Source: Gerris lacustris
Taxonomy: Eukaryota > Arthropoda > Insecta > Hemiptera > Gerridae
Reading direction: 5' to 3'
Assembly: GCA_951217055.1 (NCBI GenBank)
Contig: OX578286.1
Location: 3,077,458 to 3,141,457 of the forward strand
Length of the DNA stretch: 64,000 bases
Below, piece after piece: positions 34,201-42,699 of the stretch. A program made the translations under genes and the position numbers. Each line of letters opens with the position of its first letter. Position 1 is the first letter of the stretch. The notes beneath the pieces were generated by a model. The model made no database searches, was not told the origin of the DNA, and saw only the letters and a program-made list of their open reading frames with translations.

Positions 34201-36425
34201 GATGGCGCGAAAATTCGATTTTGAGAATTTGATGGATTTACACGTTTTGAGGTCCCCTGAGTCCAAAAAAGTGGTTTTTAAAAAATGTCTGTCCGTCATC
34301 TGTCGTCTGTGGTCTGTCGTCTGTCGTCTGTGCAGACGCCTGGAGCCTAAACTACTGGGCCGATTTTGACGAAATTTGGCATACATGTTCAGAAAAATCA
34401 TACCCCGAGGCGAAATCGAGAAATTAATTTTAGCTCTAAATTTGGGGGCGCTACCCCCCAAAAACTCTGAAAAAAACGGAAAAAAATTATTTCTCGAAAA
34501 CGGTTCCGACGATTTTGATTAAAAAATTCTAAAATGTAGTCCATTGGAATACAAATCCAACGATATAAGCCGTTTTCCCGGGAAAAATCTAGTTCCTGAG
34601 AAAATAGCTTAAAACGCGGACGGAGAGAGCCCGGGTTCGATTCCCCGCCCAGGAGAAGTTATTTTTATGATAAATTTTGATGAAATGTTCAATAATAATT
34701 AAATGTACATACAAAAAATAATAAATGGAAAATATTGGGCAAGTAATTATGAACTCGTACATGAGAAAGTTTGTCTGAGTTGTCTCGGACCGATTTTTAT
34801 ATAATGTAGTGAATCTGTAAAGTGATGCCAGCGCTGTATGTGGCCGTATACTGAACTACGGATTGACAGCGTCCTTTTTAGTGGCCAATTTATAGTTATT
34901 TCAGTTAGAAAACAAGAAAAGTGAATGAGAACATCAATAATGACATCACTTTGTTTTGGTTTTTAGCATTTGATATATAACAACATAACCTGACGAATTA
35001 TATCAACAACAATTTTGAGTGGATATATATCAAACCTTATATATCAATTTCTCCTTATATAACATCAGACAAAGTTATAGATTCACGTTGACAGGTTTTG
35101 ATATATAACAGTTTGATATATAACAGTTTGATATATAACAGTTTGATATATAACAACATGAAAAGGGAGGTTTCAAAGTTACAAAATCAGCCTCTAGATT
35201 CAATCGTTATTTGGATAAAAACTTTAGCATATACAGTGTATTTGTAATATTTTACCTTGTAAGACGAAATATCAATTAATAAGCATGTCAGTTCTTTATC
35301 TAAGCTTTTTTTGTCTGAGAGATTTTAATCTATCAGGCATAGGGTTGGGACATCGATAGGCAAACATCGATGTTTTTGATACATCGAATTAGCGCCTTGG
35401 GAGCTAATTAGAGTCATTCCCTCGGCTTCGCCTCGGGATTTAGGGACCATGGTTCCTTCGGCTTCGCCTCAAGAACCAACTTTTTCGCTCAGGGAATAAT
35501 GGCTTACTTTACTCCCTAGGTGCATAAATAACTATTTTTTAACTTTTCGGATTTTTTCAGTCGGTTTGGGACAATTTACCGAATGCAAAAAACCACAAGT
35601 CTCTACAGTCTTCGCACAACTAGAATCGACGCGTTGACAGCGCGGGAAAAACTAGCAAAAGGGGGGACGAGCCAATGACAGCTTGAGATTTTCCTGGACA
35701 AAAGGTCGGGCCAACTGGGCAAAGATAAATGTCTCTAGTGGAGGGGAGAGGCCCTCTGGATAACAGTATAAGAAGGCTTCGTAGTGGCTTTATTTTTTCC
35801 CCCAAAGAGGTTGGCCAATCTGTGTGTCACTCAATTTCCCGCGCTGTCAACTCTAGTTGTGCGAAGACTGTAGGTGGTCTAGAAGTACCTAAACATTACC
35901 AGTACCAAACCGAGTCTGTGGGTTTTGTTTACGGTGGGTCAACCTAATTTTTTTTTTTTAGGTTATATTTTGTATATATATATATTTTTTTTAGTAAAAT
36001 TGTTAATAACTTTGGTTCTTCTCAATATTTTTAGATGAAACCAATCCTGCAACATGCGCAACATGTTTGCGCTCATCTCTGAAAAAAAAAATTAATCAAT
36101 TTCATTAAGTCAGTTTTGCGCCTATAAAGTCTGACTGGGGCGACAGACACACATATATACACGAAAAATGTTAAGGCCATATTCAGTTTTTGGGATGTAT
36201 AAAATGAAAAAGTATCCAAAAAAATTTCAATTCTGACCAATGTACAGACAAAACTTTAATTTTATATATATAGCTTATTTATTTGTTTGCAGACACAGTA
36301 TTCAATGGTGGAGGTCTATGAATGTTCGCTGCCTCGCCTGGACTGTAAACCAACCATCGGAAAAGCAACATTTCGCAAAGAATTTACGCATCGCTTACTT
36401 AACCGATACCATGCATGCCGATTAA
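18908..36425 (+). CDS. Gde1: Glycerophosphodiester phosphodiesterase 1 (GDE1/MIR16-like), complete, six exons
   Basis: Exons: 18908-19267, 22837-23012, 28509-28614, 30675-30767, 33777-34009, 36293-36425 (1101 nt, 366 residues plus stop). Phases are continuous and every junction is GT/AG. Residues about 17-35 and 42-60 are hydrophobic N-terminal membrane segments. The GDPD catalytic domain starts with VAHR (H103, R104), then APEN (E112), VEFDIS (E130, D132), FHDETLER (H145) and FIDIKD (D207, K209). A second hydrophobic stretch at about 292-312 and the terminal block CLAWTVN...YLTDTM match the GDE1 C-terminus. GDE1 is known to hydrolyse glycerophosphodiesters such as glycerophosphoinositol and N-acyl-glycerophosphoethanolamine. 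One oddity is that the usual HRG glycine is Phe105 here. Length is slightly above the human protein (331). Family identity is secure; the substrate is inferred. Confidence 0.9.
19986..20818. mobile_element. Repeat family E: TIR element with about 200-bp inverted arms, copy 1
   Basis: The termini GTCCAGGAGATAGCGTGCAA-type are inverted and flanked by TA (19984-19985 and 20819-20820). The arms share AAGCTAGAATTTTGTGTA and GGTGGAGAGTGGCCATGTC. It contains a hAT insertion (20195-20443). Other copies start at 23181 and 49545. In Gde1 intron 1. Confidence 0.75.
20195..20443. mobile_element. hAT MITE (249 bp) with 8-bp TSD
   Basis: It starts CAGTGCTTGATTT and ends AAATCGAGCCCTG, with ACTATGAG duplicated at 20187-20194 and 20444-20451. 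It is inserted into the family E element. Confidence 0.85.
21124..21263. mobile_element. Repeat family C short MITE
   Basis: The termini AGGTTTGTTCCAAACCACAC and the inverted AGGTTTGATCCAACCACACT extend about 34 bp. The interior has a TACGCATGCGT palindrome. A (TAGTAG)n run follows. Noncoding. Confidence 0.65.
21340..21556 (-). repeat. tRNA-derived SINE (minus strand)
   Basis: On the minus strand it has an A-box-like GTGGCCGTGCGGGTTAAACC and B box GGGTTCGATTCCTCG, then a body ending in AAAAAAGGCC. A TTGGAACAAACCTA block follows at 21557, so the SINE may sit inside a family C element. Confidence 0.6.
21720..22295. repeat. Unclassified dispersed repeat with terminal hairpin
   Basis: AT-rich noncoding sequence ending in TCACCATACTTCCATTTTCA followed by TGGAAGTAAAAAG, a hairpin of the type seen at 1326-1356 and 26080-26146. 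Two overlapping spurious frames span it on both strands. In Gde1 intron 1. Confidence 0.4.
22322..22715. mobile_element. PIF/Harbinger-like MITE (394 bp)
   Basis: The termini AGGTGCATTTAGACAGT and the inverted AGGCGCATTTAGACAGT are flanked by TTA on both sides (22319-22321 and 22716-22718). Noncoding. It ends about 120 bp before Gde1 exon 2. Confidence 0.82.
22837..23012 (+). CDS. Gde1: Gde1 exon 2
   Basis: Acceptor gtttcag, donor gtaaat, 176 nt, phase 0 in and 2 out. It encodes CHKAGCYAVEFDISITADNE, with the E-x-D metal ligands, then ILFHDETLERLAG with the second catalytic His. A PIF-like MITE ends only about 120 bp upstream. Confidence 0.9.
23411..24881. mobile_element. TA-flanked TIR element F, copy 1 (mariner-type ends)
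   Basis: The termini GAGGTCGACCAAGAAGTCAT and its perfect inverted copy are flanked by TA (23409-23410, 24882-24883). The empty site is visible in the related sequence at 20578-20612. It contains the tandem-repeat element at 23690-24185 and a family C fragment at 24553-24765. No transposase. An older relative is 39385-41063. Confidence 0.8.
23690..24185. mobile_element. Element G with internal tandem repeats (3 copies)
   Basis: It starts TTTTTACTGGTCTTATATTA and ends GAAAATAAGACCAGTTTT, i.e. short inverted ends. Between them are three copies (starts about 23728, 23872, 24031) of an approximately 150-bp unit containing AAGTTTCATCGCACACCTAT, CAATTTTGAACCACTTACCG and an A-rich stretch. The same element at 61706-62790 has seven copies. 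Confidence 0.75.
25030..25560. other. Gde1 intron 2 sequence, nothing recognised
   Basis: AT-rich with an A-rich stretch near 25420-25460. No terminal repeats or coding signal. Confidence 0.35.
25560..26146 (+). repeat. Unclassified dispersed repeat with terminal hairpin
   Basis: It includes AAAATGGCGGCCAATATCAA, a GTGCCAAATTTCAACTTGAT block and ends with a hairpin at 26080-26146 (aatacttttcct...aggaaaagtaaaa). The general plan resembles family B. Noncoding. Confidence 0.4.
26480..27260 (+). repeat. Shared cassette H plus GGCGG-containing repeat
   Basis: 26560-26690 carries TTCTTTATATTGTTATTCCCC, AAGACAAAGGTATGTTTAGT and GGACAAAGGAATATCACACT, which recur at 30781-30915, 42300-42440, 46585-46640 and 48195-48300. 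26700-27260 adds two diverged copies of a block ending in TTTCCAAAATGGCGG. Noncoding. Confidence 0.5.
27903..28465 (+). repeat. Repeat family I, plus copy, just upstream of Gde1 exon 3
   Basis: It is the reverse complement of 32178-32755 over most of its length with a few indels. It begins CCTAGGGAGTAAAG and contains the GAGGCGAAGCC module, GCAGGTTATAAACA, CCAACCTGATTTCAACAACT and ends AATCATAACTTTTTCTCCCT. Confidence 0.8.
28509..28614 (+). CDS. Gde1: Gde1 exon 3
   Basis: Acceptor tttcag, donor gtaaga, 106 nt, phase 2 in and 0 out. It encodes DQFRDARIAKFEDVVKKCLD and the FIDIKD strand. It begins about 45 bp after a long repeat whose inverted copy lies downstream of exon 4. Confidence 0.9.
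28630..29200. other. Gde1 intron 3, AT-rich, nothing recognised
   Basis: It holds a T18 run near 28880 and no terminal repeats or coding signal. Confidence 0.4.
29215..29395 (-). repeat. tRNA-like short interspersed element (family J), copy 1
   Basis: On the minus strand TATAGCTCAGTTGGTAAGAG (A box) and GTGGTTCAAGTCC (B box) are followed by TTTTTCTCTGTGTGTCTCCC and an AT tail. The T-arm stem does not pair, so it is not a functional tRNA. Remains of the second inverted arm (atttttctctgtcgttatcg) follow at 29375. Confidence 0.65.
29750..29843. repeat. CCGGAC-rich terminal fragment of a DNA transposon
   Basis: AAATCCGGACATTTCCCAAA and CGGACAGTCCGGGCGAAATC next to GGTAACCCT. This CCGGA-rich layout ending in AGGGTTACCA is familiar from widespread nonautonomous elements, but only one end is seen. 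Confidence 0.35.
29846..30333. mobile_element. mariner-type MITE family K, copy 1 (TA TSD)
   Basis: The termini CAGTCTGACTTATTAAAGAA and the inverted CAGTCTGACTCATGAAAGAA are flanked by TA (29844-29845, 30334-30335). The inner part GCGTTGACAGCGCGG and CCAATGAGAGCTCGAGATTT is shared with 35606-35870 and 42143-42674. In Gde1 intron 3. Confidence 0.82.
30675..30767 (+). CDS. Gde1: Gde1 exon 4
   Basis: Acceptor attag, donor gtaatt, 93 nt, phase 0 in and out. It encodes VIEGVCKMFEQYPMMYRRAV then VSSFNPWIIYQ, equivalent to the VCSFLPEVIYK block of GDE1. Confidence 0.9.
30781..31075 (+). repeat. Cassette H with CTTCTTTAGATTGTTACTCC hairpin array
   Basis: The CTTCTTTAGATTGTTACTCC motif and its complement GGAGTAACAATCTAAAGAA alternate (30783, 30910 inverted, 30949, 30986 inverted, 31019, 31058 inverted), giving three stacked hairpin units of about 70 bp around the cassette. 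The same architecture is inverted at 48006-48325. In Gde1 intron 4. Confidence 0.75.
31378..31403 (+). ncRNA. Hammerhead-ribozyme-like core (Penelope terminus)
   Basis: CTGAAGA (31378-31384), a short GCCCA/TGGGT stem and GAAA (31400-31403), followed by TATAGCC as in Penelope termini. No attached coding sequence. Decayed. Confidence 0.35.
31560..32100. other. Gde1 intron 4, AT-rich, nothing recognised
   Basis: No terminal repeats, tandem array or coding signal seen. Confidence 0.35.
32178..32755 (-). repeat. Repeat family I, inverted copy, downstream of Gde1 exon 4
   Basis: It is inverted relative to 27903-28465. The same landmarks are in reverse order, plus an extra approximately 45-bp GAGGCGCAGCCTCGGGAGCT stretch. 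A third, partial copy is at 35395-35525. A further diverged tract follows to 32940. Confidence 0.8.
33069..33690 (+). mobile_element. Crypton-like fragment (family L), copy 1
   Basis: It carries a 52-bp hairpin at 33174-33226 (GAATTCCTCTTCTTTACC...inverted), a short frame starting MSESSDFDENVENNTPPEII, then a TTATCTACRATTG-type repeat at both ends of the segment (33065 and 33505 inverted) and a CATTTTGCATTGCTCGTGTG tail. Copies in opposite orientation are at 41540-42130 and 44735-45310. In Gde1 intron 4, about 90 bp before exon 5. Confidence 0.6.
33333..33480 (+). pseudogene. N-terminal piece of a Crypton-like (tyrosine-recombinase) ORF
   Basis: MSESSDFDENVENNTPPEII, then ELMPSLSRERYELTYSKF. 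The LMP-S-RERYELxYxxF motif resembles the start of the core-binding domain of insect Crypton-type recombinases (recalled). The reading then runs into noncoding sequence; no catalytic R...HxxR...Y residues are present in any copy. Confidence 0.5.
33777..34009 (+). CDS. Gde1: Gde1 exon 5
   Basis: Acceptor tttttag, donor gtaaat, 233 nt, phase 0 in and 2 out. It encodes GCLAWRPYYLS, a loop rich in Ser/Arg, then the hydrophobic stretch WAYFTILPRILGLSCVLVQK. A Crypton-like fragment ends about 90 bp upstream of the acceptor. Confidence 0.9.
34170..34640 (+). repeat. Dispersed repeat family B, copy 2
   Basis: It starts with the CTTTCTCATATAAAGAGAAAG hairpin and continues colinear with the inverse of 1040-1356. 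It contains a TGTCTGTCCGTCATCTGTCG-type microsatellite and ends in a GGGTTCGATTCCCCGCC B-box-like sequence. Confidence 0.6.
35098..35156 (+). repeat. Short tandem repeat AGTTTGATATATAAC x4
   Basis: Four near-identical 15-16-bp units close to the right terminus of the surrounding TIR element. Confidence 0.85.
35395..35525 (-). repeat. Repeat family I, partial copy
   Basis: It contains CCCTCGGCTTCGCCTCGGGA, TTTAGGGACCATGGTTCCTT and TTACTTTACTCCCTAGG as in 32640-32755. In Gde1 intron 5. Confidence 0.7.
35606..35870. mobile_element. mariner-type MITE family K, copy 2 (265 bp, TA TSD)
   Basis: The termini CAGTCTTCGCACAACTAGA are perfectly inverted and flanked by TA (35604-35605, 35871-35872). 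The inside has GTTGACAGCGCGGGAA on both arms. In Gde1 intron 5. Confidence 0.85.
36293..36425 (+). CDS. Gde1: Gde1 exon 6 (stop codon)
   Basis: Acceptor tttgcag, 133 nt, stop TAA at 36423-36425. It encodes HSIQWWRSMNVRCLAWTVNQ and ends RIAYLTDTMHAD. The WTVN and TD motifs are the conserved final strands of the GDPD barrel. Confidence 0.9.
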
Positions 36426-36720
36426 CCTGAACCAAACACACAGATACACCTACTGATCAGTCATTAGACCAGCTGATTTTTTTGAAAAAAAAAAAAAGAT
36501 GCAAAACAAAACAATAATATTTTATTTTCACTTATTATTATAAAAATTAAATATTTAAGAGATCGTCCCTACAATAAACAATAAAAAAAAATATATATAT
36601 ATTTATATTTTAATTTTATTATTAGTTATTTATTTATATTTTTACGAAATTGAATAAAATGAAAAAAAAAAAAATAAAATAAAACATATAGAATTCTTTT
36701 CAAGATTTGGATAATAATGT
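36426..36720 (+). promoter_or_regulatory. Probable Gde1 3' UTR with polyadenylation signals
   Basis: The sequence after the stop is AT-rich. AATAAA hexamers occur near 36567 (in caataaacaataaaa), 36652 (ttgaataaaatg) and 36675. Which one is used cannot be decided from sequence. Confidence 0.4.
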
Positions 36721-37505
36721 GCGACTGCAGGATATATTATGGTTTAAAAAATATATATGCATTTAAATATTTTATATAACTAATAAAAATACTATTTAAT
36801 ATACTATTTGTATGTATAAAAAAAGAAAGTATAAATGTATAATTTGTTTCTGGAGATATTGTGTGCTAGTCAAAAATTTTATCTCGAAGGATATGTTATC
36901 TTTATTTTGTTCCTAATACTGGAAGCAAATATCAAAATTTCGATACCTCATCTGTGAAACAACTGTATATATACATTTTTTTTTTTTATATATTATATAA
37001 TATACTCGCACACTTATATATCTTATCATCAAAAGTATATTATTATTTTTTTTAAAAAATGTATTTATAAATTTCTTGCTGCTAATATATTTTGTATTAA
37101 TAACCAAAAAGAGACAAACAAATTTTGCAGTAAAGAGAAATTAATTTCTATTAAAAAGAGATCAAATTAAATTTACTTTGATTTTAATTTGCGTTATATT
37201 TCCACCTCTTCAGGTGTAACGTAACTTTCTTTTTTTTTTCTTTTTTTTAAAAAAAAACACTTTTATTATTAACTTTATTTTTAATAAAATTTTATTTGTG
37301 TAAATTTTTTGCCACTTTTGAAGTTTTTAGCGTTAAATCTGTTATGGCACTTGTTATTTTATCAATGTAATTCCTTAGTTTAGACCACTTTTTTGTGACT
37401 TTAGAAGACCATTAATTGATTTTTTAATTTGATTATAGTGACCAATTATTTTTTTGTTGGGTAACCTTATTAAAGGTTTTAGAATTATTGTTATATTCTT
37501 TTTAT
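36720..37505. other. AT-rich intergenic sequence downstream of Gde1
   Basis: Runs of A and T dominate, including T-rich 37225-37260. No gene, terminal repeat or RNA feature recognised. Confidence 0.4.
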
Positions 37506-37589
37506 TACTGTAGAGCATCGATTATTCCGAACTAATGTTTTTTTTGGGGTGGTTCGGATAATCAAAAATTCGGATAATCAAAATTAATA

Positions 37590-37690
37590 GAGGCCCGTGG
37601 TTCAAATCCTGGCGTTGGAGTGTATTTTTCTCTGTCTGTTTCCCGTAGTTAATAATAATTATAATTTGATTTAAATTAAAATAACTAAAT
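37590..37690 (+). repeat. tRNA-like family J fragment, copy 2
   Basis: GAGGCCCGTGGTTCAAATCC (B box) followed by TTTTTCTCTGTCTGTTTCCC and TAATTTGATTTAAATTAAAA, as in copies at 29215 and 47539. Confidence 0.6.
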
Positions 37691-38248
37691 CTTCTCTAAA
37701 AGAGAAGATGTAAAAATAATCAACCACTTTCTGCAAAAGCATCTGTGTTTTATTTATCTAGTGCATAGTGAAAAAAAAAAGAAATATATATAAGTCATAT
37801 CTTCTATGATTAATTTGGCATAAAGACAGTAGAAAGTTGTATTCTCGTGTGCATAATTTGTTTACTTAATTTTTCACCATGAATCTCGATTTGCTGAATC
37901 CTATGTCACAATCATGTTTCATATTTCATATCACTGCTTTTCACACAATATGGGTCCAGATATGGGCTGTCCAGAGGCCCGTTTTTGCAAAAAAACCAAG
38001 TGAATGCAATATCTTCCAACAATTCGGATTTCGTTTTTTTTTTAATAGTTTTACGATATAAACAGCCCTCCTCACTGTCAAGATTAAGTGCGTACCTAGT
38101 GATTAAGTCAGAATTTTTTTTTTTATTCCTGTATTTGTTGATTTACTATCATCGAACTTGATAGCTAATATCAAGTGACAAAGTTGATAGCTAAGTTCAA
38201 TTTTAATGAAAACACTATAATCGTTTCCTTTTTGTCGACATGTTGTAA

Positions 38249-38895
38249 TTGGGAGGTTCAGTATTAAAGTGGACCAAGTCCATCAAACTTGATTTTAAGA
38301 TACAAACACTTCTGTGAATTTACTCAGTGCTAACTACTATTGCATTATAAAGTTTAATTAATTTGATTATTCTATAGTTTAGTTCATTAATAAATATATT
38401 TTACAGATTTTAGGTTGATACCTTAAAAAAAAATCCACTTTATTACATTTCAAATGGAAGCTACTTTTTTTTTCTTTTTTTTTTAATTTAAATCAAATTA
38501 TAATTATTATTAACTACGGGAAACAGACAGAGAAAAATCAAATCCCCGCGCTGGAGTCTATTTTTCTCTATCTGTTTCCCGTAGTTAATAATACTTATAA
38601 TTTGATTTAAATTAAAATTTAATCGTTTCGTAGTATGAATACTACCAAAATCGTAAAAAATGGAAGCTACTGTGACTTGGTTCAGATTTGCTCTGAAACT
38701 TCAGAGCAAATTCAAATAGAAATTGTTCAGTGCTCATTAAAACTACTGCATTCTGTGGGTTTCCCATGGTACTAACAATTATAACACTCTAACCCTATTA
38801 AAATATACAGTATAAGCTTTCACAATATACCTCTATCTCATTTTTTTTTCAAAAAATGGACTTGGCCCACTTTAGCACTGACCCCCTCAATTTTG
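38249..38895. mobile_element. TIR element (GTTCAGTATTAAAGTGGACC) containing a family J palindrome
   Basis: AATTGGGAGGTTCAGTATTA...GGACCAAGTCCAT on the left is inverted as GTCAGTGCTAAAGTGGGCC...AAGTCCAT at the right. No coding capacity. Confidence 0.6.
38485..38616. repeat. Palindromic family J element, copy 3
   Basis: Inverted arms share AATTTAAATCAAATTATAAT, AACTACGGGAAACAGACAGA and GAAAAAT; only the B-box-proximal piece of the tRNA-like part survives at the centre. Confidence 0.7.
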
Positions 38896-39384
38896 ACTTA
38901 AAATATCTGACCACTAACTAATTCAATGAATACCTCACAATGAATGATTTGAAACTGAGAGCATTGACATAACCAAACAACGGAATAGAAAGGTATTAAG
39001 TGGAACAATGCTGCTAATGATTCCAAAAATTCGTAGACAAACAAAAGTTAGTTCATAGTAAACAAATGTTAATGTCTGCCCTGTCAAACTGAATTCATTG
39101 AAATCTGGTATCCCTTTATACAGCTAACACTGCTCATTCTAGGAAATTAATTTAGCGGCGGCTTATGATTTTTTTTTTTCCCCCCCCCATGAAGCCAGTT
39201 AGGATAATTGAACATTCAGATAACTGACGTTCGGATAATCGATGCTCTACTATATTTTTTATTTATTTATTTTATTTTTTTTTTTTTTCAATAAAAAGTA
39301 AACTTTTATTTTTTGTAATAAATAAACTATTTATTCGATTGCATTTTGGTTATAATGAACCAATTATTTTGGCGATTGAGTCTA

Positions 39385-41063
39385 AAGGTCAATCAAGAAG
39401 TGATGACAATCTGAGAATTGTTGAGGGCACACTAGTGTTGTTTTTGTTTCATGAATAGTCAGTTTTTAATAAAACAGACACACAAAAAAAATACACACTA
39501 GAAATCCACTAATACTGTTTTGTTTTTATTGCTTCCGAGCTTTCCAAAGGTGATGGAAGCTATGTGATCGTTCCGAAAGACAACATTTTTACGGTCTCAA
39601 ATTTCAAATATTCCAAGAAAGAAATTTATTTCAGACATCAGGGAATATTTTTGGTTCCGTGTCGCTCAATTTTTGCGCACCAACATATTTTAAAAAACTA
39701 CTCATCTGATTTTATTGAAATGTTCCGAGTCTGTCTGTCGCTCAATTTTTGCGCACCACATTGAAATTTAGATGCTAGGTCATAATTAGCCCACTGTTGG
39801 TCCCATATGAGTTTAAGGAGTTCTTCTGCGCCTATTTGTTTCTCTTCCACTTGCGCACAAACATACATTTATTTTCATCTATATCATCAAAAGCACTTAT
39901 CTGATTTATTATGAAATTTGGATGGTTTGTCGAAAGTAGCCTGCAGATTAATTTCAACTGGCTGCACTCCTTAAATTTTGCTAAAATTGATACTTTAATT
40001 AATGTAAAAAATCAAAACAATTTTGACATTTTTAAAAAACGGGTGGGGAGGAATTATATACATTTGACAATAATAGGTTTTAATAGTATAAAATGATTAA
40101 AGTATTAGAAATAGCTATGTGCCACACTGATTGGCAGAGTATTTTTTATTGTCATGGAAGCTGTCATTTGAGTAGCTGATTTCCAAAAGCAGCTATATCC
40201 ACTTGAAATTTTTTTTGGCAAAGCACGAAAAACGTCTAGCAATTCACTAAATTGTGTTCCAGGTTAATTTTTTTTTTTTAAAAAAATCAATAACTTAGTA
40301 GACAAAAGCCCTATAATCTCAGGCTATTATTTTCTTTTTTAATAAACAAAAGAAATAATCCATAGCTGGTTTTGTCACAGTTTTTTGTTTATAGCTACTT
40401 TTGCAACCAAACCCACCTCCATGTTGGATTGGTGTGCTGCAGCAAAAGCAGTTATATCCAATAAATTAAGCAGTTATAAACTATTATTTTAACTATTTAA
40501 ACTATTATTTATTCAGTGTAGCCACTATAATATTTTTTGTTTACTTTTTTCTCTTCTATCATATTTTTTTTCCTGTTTAAAAGAAAATAGAAATGTGAAA
40601 GAAGGATGTAGATCAAGTTGATCTACATCCAAGGATGTAGATCAAGATGATTTTGCAGCCTTACTCAGAGTAACTCTATAATGTGTACATAGGATATAGC
40701 TGTTTTTGGATCAGTTATGGATATAGCTCCTTTTGAATCCGAGTACAGTAGGGATATAGCTGCTTTTGTAACCGCACTCATATTTTAATCTAGATTTTAA
40801 TAGGTTTATAATTGTTTTTGGAACTGTTTGACTGCAGAACCTTATACAGCTTTAAAAAACAAATCCAGGGGTACCAATATCTCATTTTTTCATTTTTTTT
40901 TTTTTTTTGGATATAGCTGCTTTTGGAATTCGGCTACTCATTTATAAAATATCAAATATTAGCTCCAGAATGTGCTGCCTTCGGCAATACTTAGGAGTTG
41001 CGATTATTAACAAAGCTAAGTTTTTTGTTTATTCCGAGATCCTTCACTTTTTGGTTGAGCTTT
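39385..41063. mobile_element. TIR element F, copy 2 (older), with nested element
   Basis: The left end AAGGTCAATCAAGAAGTGAT and right end TTCACTTTTTGGTTGAGCTT correspond to the ends of 23411-24881. Shared inner tracts include CAGTTTTTAATAAAACAGAC and AACAAAGCTAAG. TA flanks at 39383-39384 and 41064-41065. Confidence 0.6.
40170..40939. mobile_element. TIR element with repeated GGATATAGCTGCTTTTG motif
   Basis: The termini GAGTAGCTGATTTCCAAAAG and the inverted GAGTAGCCGAATTCCAAAAG; ATTT repeated on both sides (40166-40169, 40940-40943). The GGATATAGCTGCTTTTG motif or close variants occur six times in both orientations inside. A perfect hairpin GGATGTAGATCAAGTTGATC and complement lies at 40613-40640. 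Confidence 0.7.
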
Positions 41064-41539
41064 TACAGATTTGGCATTAACGTATGTCTACTATAATTTG
41101 AACTAATACATGTAGAGCATGTTTATAATATCAGATGTTTAGTTGAACATGGATTTTACTATATTGTATTTAATAACGGAAATAACATAAACTGTCCTTT
41201 ATAGTAAATTGAAATTGAACGTTCGAAATTTGTCAGGAATGGCCTTTGATGATGAAAGCTGATTGGTCAAATAAACAAAATTTCAATTTATGTGAAAAGT
41301 CAATTTATTTTATTCTTTTTAAATGATCTCTAATGACGCTCTAATATCTAATATATTTAATAACGTTAAATTATTAGGGAACATGAAAAATATATATTGT
41401 ATTAGAAAATGTTATTTTACTCTTAAATTGCAGAAAAACCTTAAGTGGATATATTAAGGGAGGTTTTTTTTTTATTTTTGGGGAAATTTAATGATGTGTT
41501 AAAAATACTTGGGTAATACTGAACACCAAGGGTTTACAT

Positions 41540-42130
41540 TAATGTGGGCATACTGTAAAATAGTACATTACGCGTCGAGTGTGGAAAGTAGCATTTTGCC
41601 TGCGAGTGTGGAGTTTGCCCCCGAGCGATAGTGAGGGTAGTTAAACCACACAAGCAAAGCAAAATGCCGTTTTCGCACAAGTTGCGTACCGTACTATATC
41701 TACGATTATTAGATTTATATAATAAATACAAAAAAAATAAACTTCCTGTATGCAAGTTTGTATCTCTCTCTTGATAAAGATGGCATTCATTCTTAAGTTG
41801 TATTTTTTGCCGAATTAATTATTTCTGGAGGAGTATTATTCTCCACATTTTCGTCAGTCACTTGATTCATTCATTGTTTTCACTAGTAACTTGATATAAA
41901 CAGTTACTTTAATAAAAGAACTGCAAATTAGTTTTGTTAAATGTAAACAAACTCTGCTAATCGTGCGTAAAGCTGAATAATTCCTCATCTTTACGGCCCT
42001 AGGGTGGTAAAGAAGAGGAATTCTTCAGAATTATTAGACACGCATGCACAATGAATACAAGTACGTAAAGAATCACTTTCGACGCATCTAAATAAAGATA
42101 CAATGTTTATATTTCGTATCAATCGTAGAT
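41540..42130 (-). mobile_element. Crypton-like fragment (family L), copy 2
   Basis: Minus-strand copy of the same segment. The ORF start has an indel (gtcagtcac) that shifts the frame. The hairpin is at 41970-42024. Confidence 0.6.
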
Positions 42131-42142
42131 AAAAATAATTTA

Positions 42143-42674
42143 CAGTCTGGTCAAGATACAGTTTTGGTACTTCTTTACTTGGTTACCTACCTTAGGGTGG
42201 GTAACCAAGTAAATTAGGTCGGATGTGGTAAGATTTTACTTGGTTACCCACCGTTTGTTTACATTATTGTGTTAGACATTTTTAAAAAAAATAATTGACA
42301 ATCTTAACTTCAAACAATCATATTCCTTTGGGACAAAGGAATATCATACTTTTGTAATTAAAACTAACAATATCCGTTAGTCTAACTATCTAGTAAGACA
42401 AAGTGACATTTAGTCCAATGCATTTTAGGACAAAGGAATATTTTACTTGAATTAAATAATAAATAAATACAACTGGGTGGGTAACCAAGTAAAAGAGTGC
42501 CTAAGTGGTATTTAACTTCTTGTACTGTGGAAAAATTGAAAAAGTGGGGTGAGGGGCCAATGAGAGCTTGAGATTTTGACATCTAGAAGATCAAATGTCA
42601 AAATCTCGAGCTCTCATTGGTTCAACTTCAATTTTGCCATGCTTCAGAAGTTAAAACACATCTTGACCAGACTG
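42143..42674. mobile_element. mariner-type MITE family K, copy 3, with nested element D
   Basis: The termini CAGTCTGGTCAAGATACAGT and the inverted CAGTCTGGTCAAGATGTGTT are flanked by TA (42141-42142, 42675-42676). The inside has CCAATGAGAGCTTGAGATTT and its inverted copy. Element D is inserted at 42166-42501. Confidence 0.75.
42166..42501. mobile_element. TIR element D without piggyBac insertion
   Basis: 336 bp, inverted relative to 15832-17138. The termini GGTACTTCTTTACTTGGTTA and the inverted GGCACTCTTTTACTTGGTTA. Length equals the split copy minus the 962-bp piggyBac element, within a few bases. Confidence 0.75.
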
Positions 42675-42699
42675 TACTTCTACACTTATTAATAATTTT

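Larger units (their letters stand above)
34096..35195. mobile_element. TIR element (AGGCCGATTCTGTAACTTT) with nested family B copy
   Basis: The left terminus AGGCCGATTCTGTAACTTT and the inverted right AGGCTGATTTTGTAACTTT. Subterminal TTTGATATATAAC repeats occur at both ends. A family B repeat (34170-34640) is inserted. TSD not resolved. In Gde1 intron 5. Confidence 0.6.
37509..39252. mobile_element. pogo/Tigger-type TIR element, heavily nested
   Basis: The termini GTAGAGCATCGATTATTCCG and the inverted GTAGAGCATCGATTATCCGA lie within TA-rich flanks. Sequence GGATAATCRAA recurs inside both ends. No transposase reading remains. It contains the TIR element 38249-38895 and family J fragments. Confidence 0.65.

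Noticed and set aside
34617..34660. Independent SINE based on GGGTTCGATTCCC
   Set aside because: Only a B-box-like sequence without an A box or tail; it is treated as part of the family B copy.
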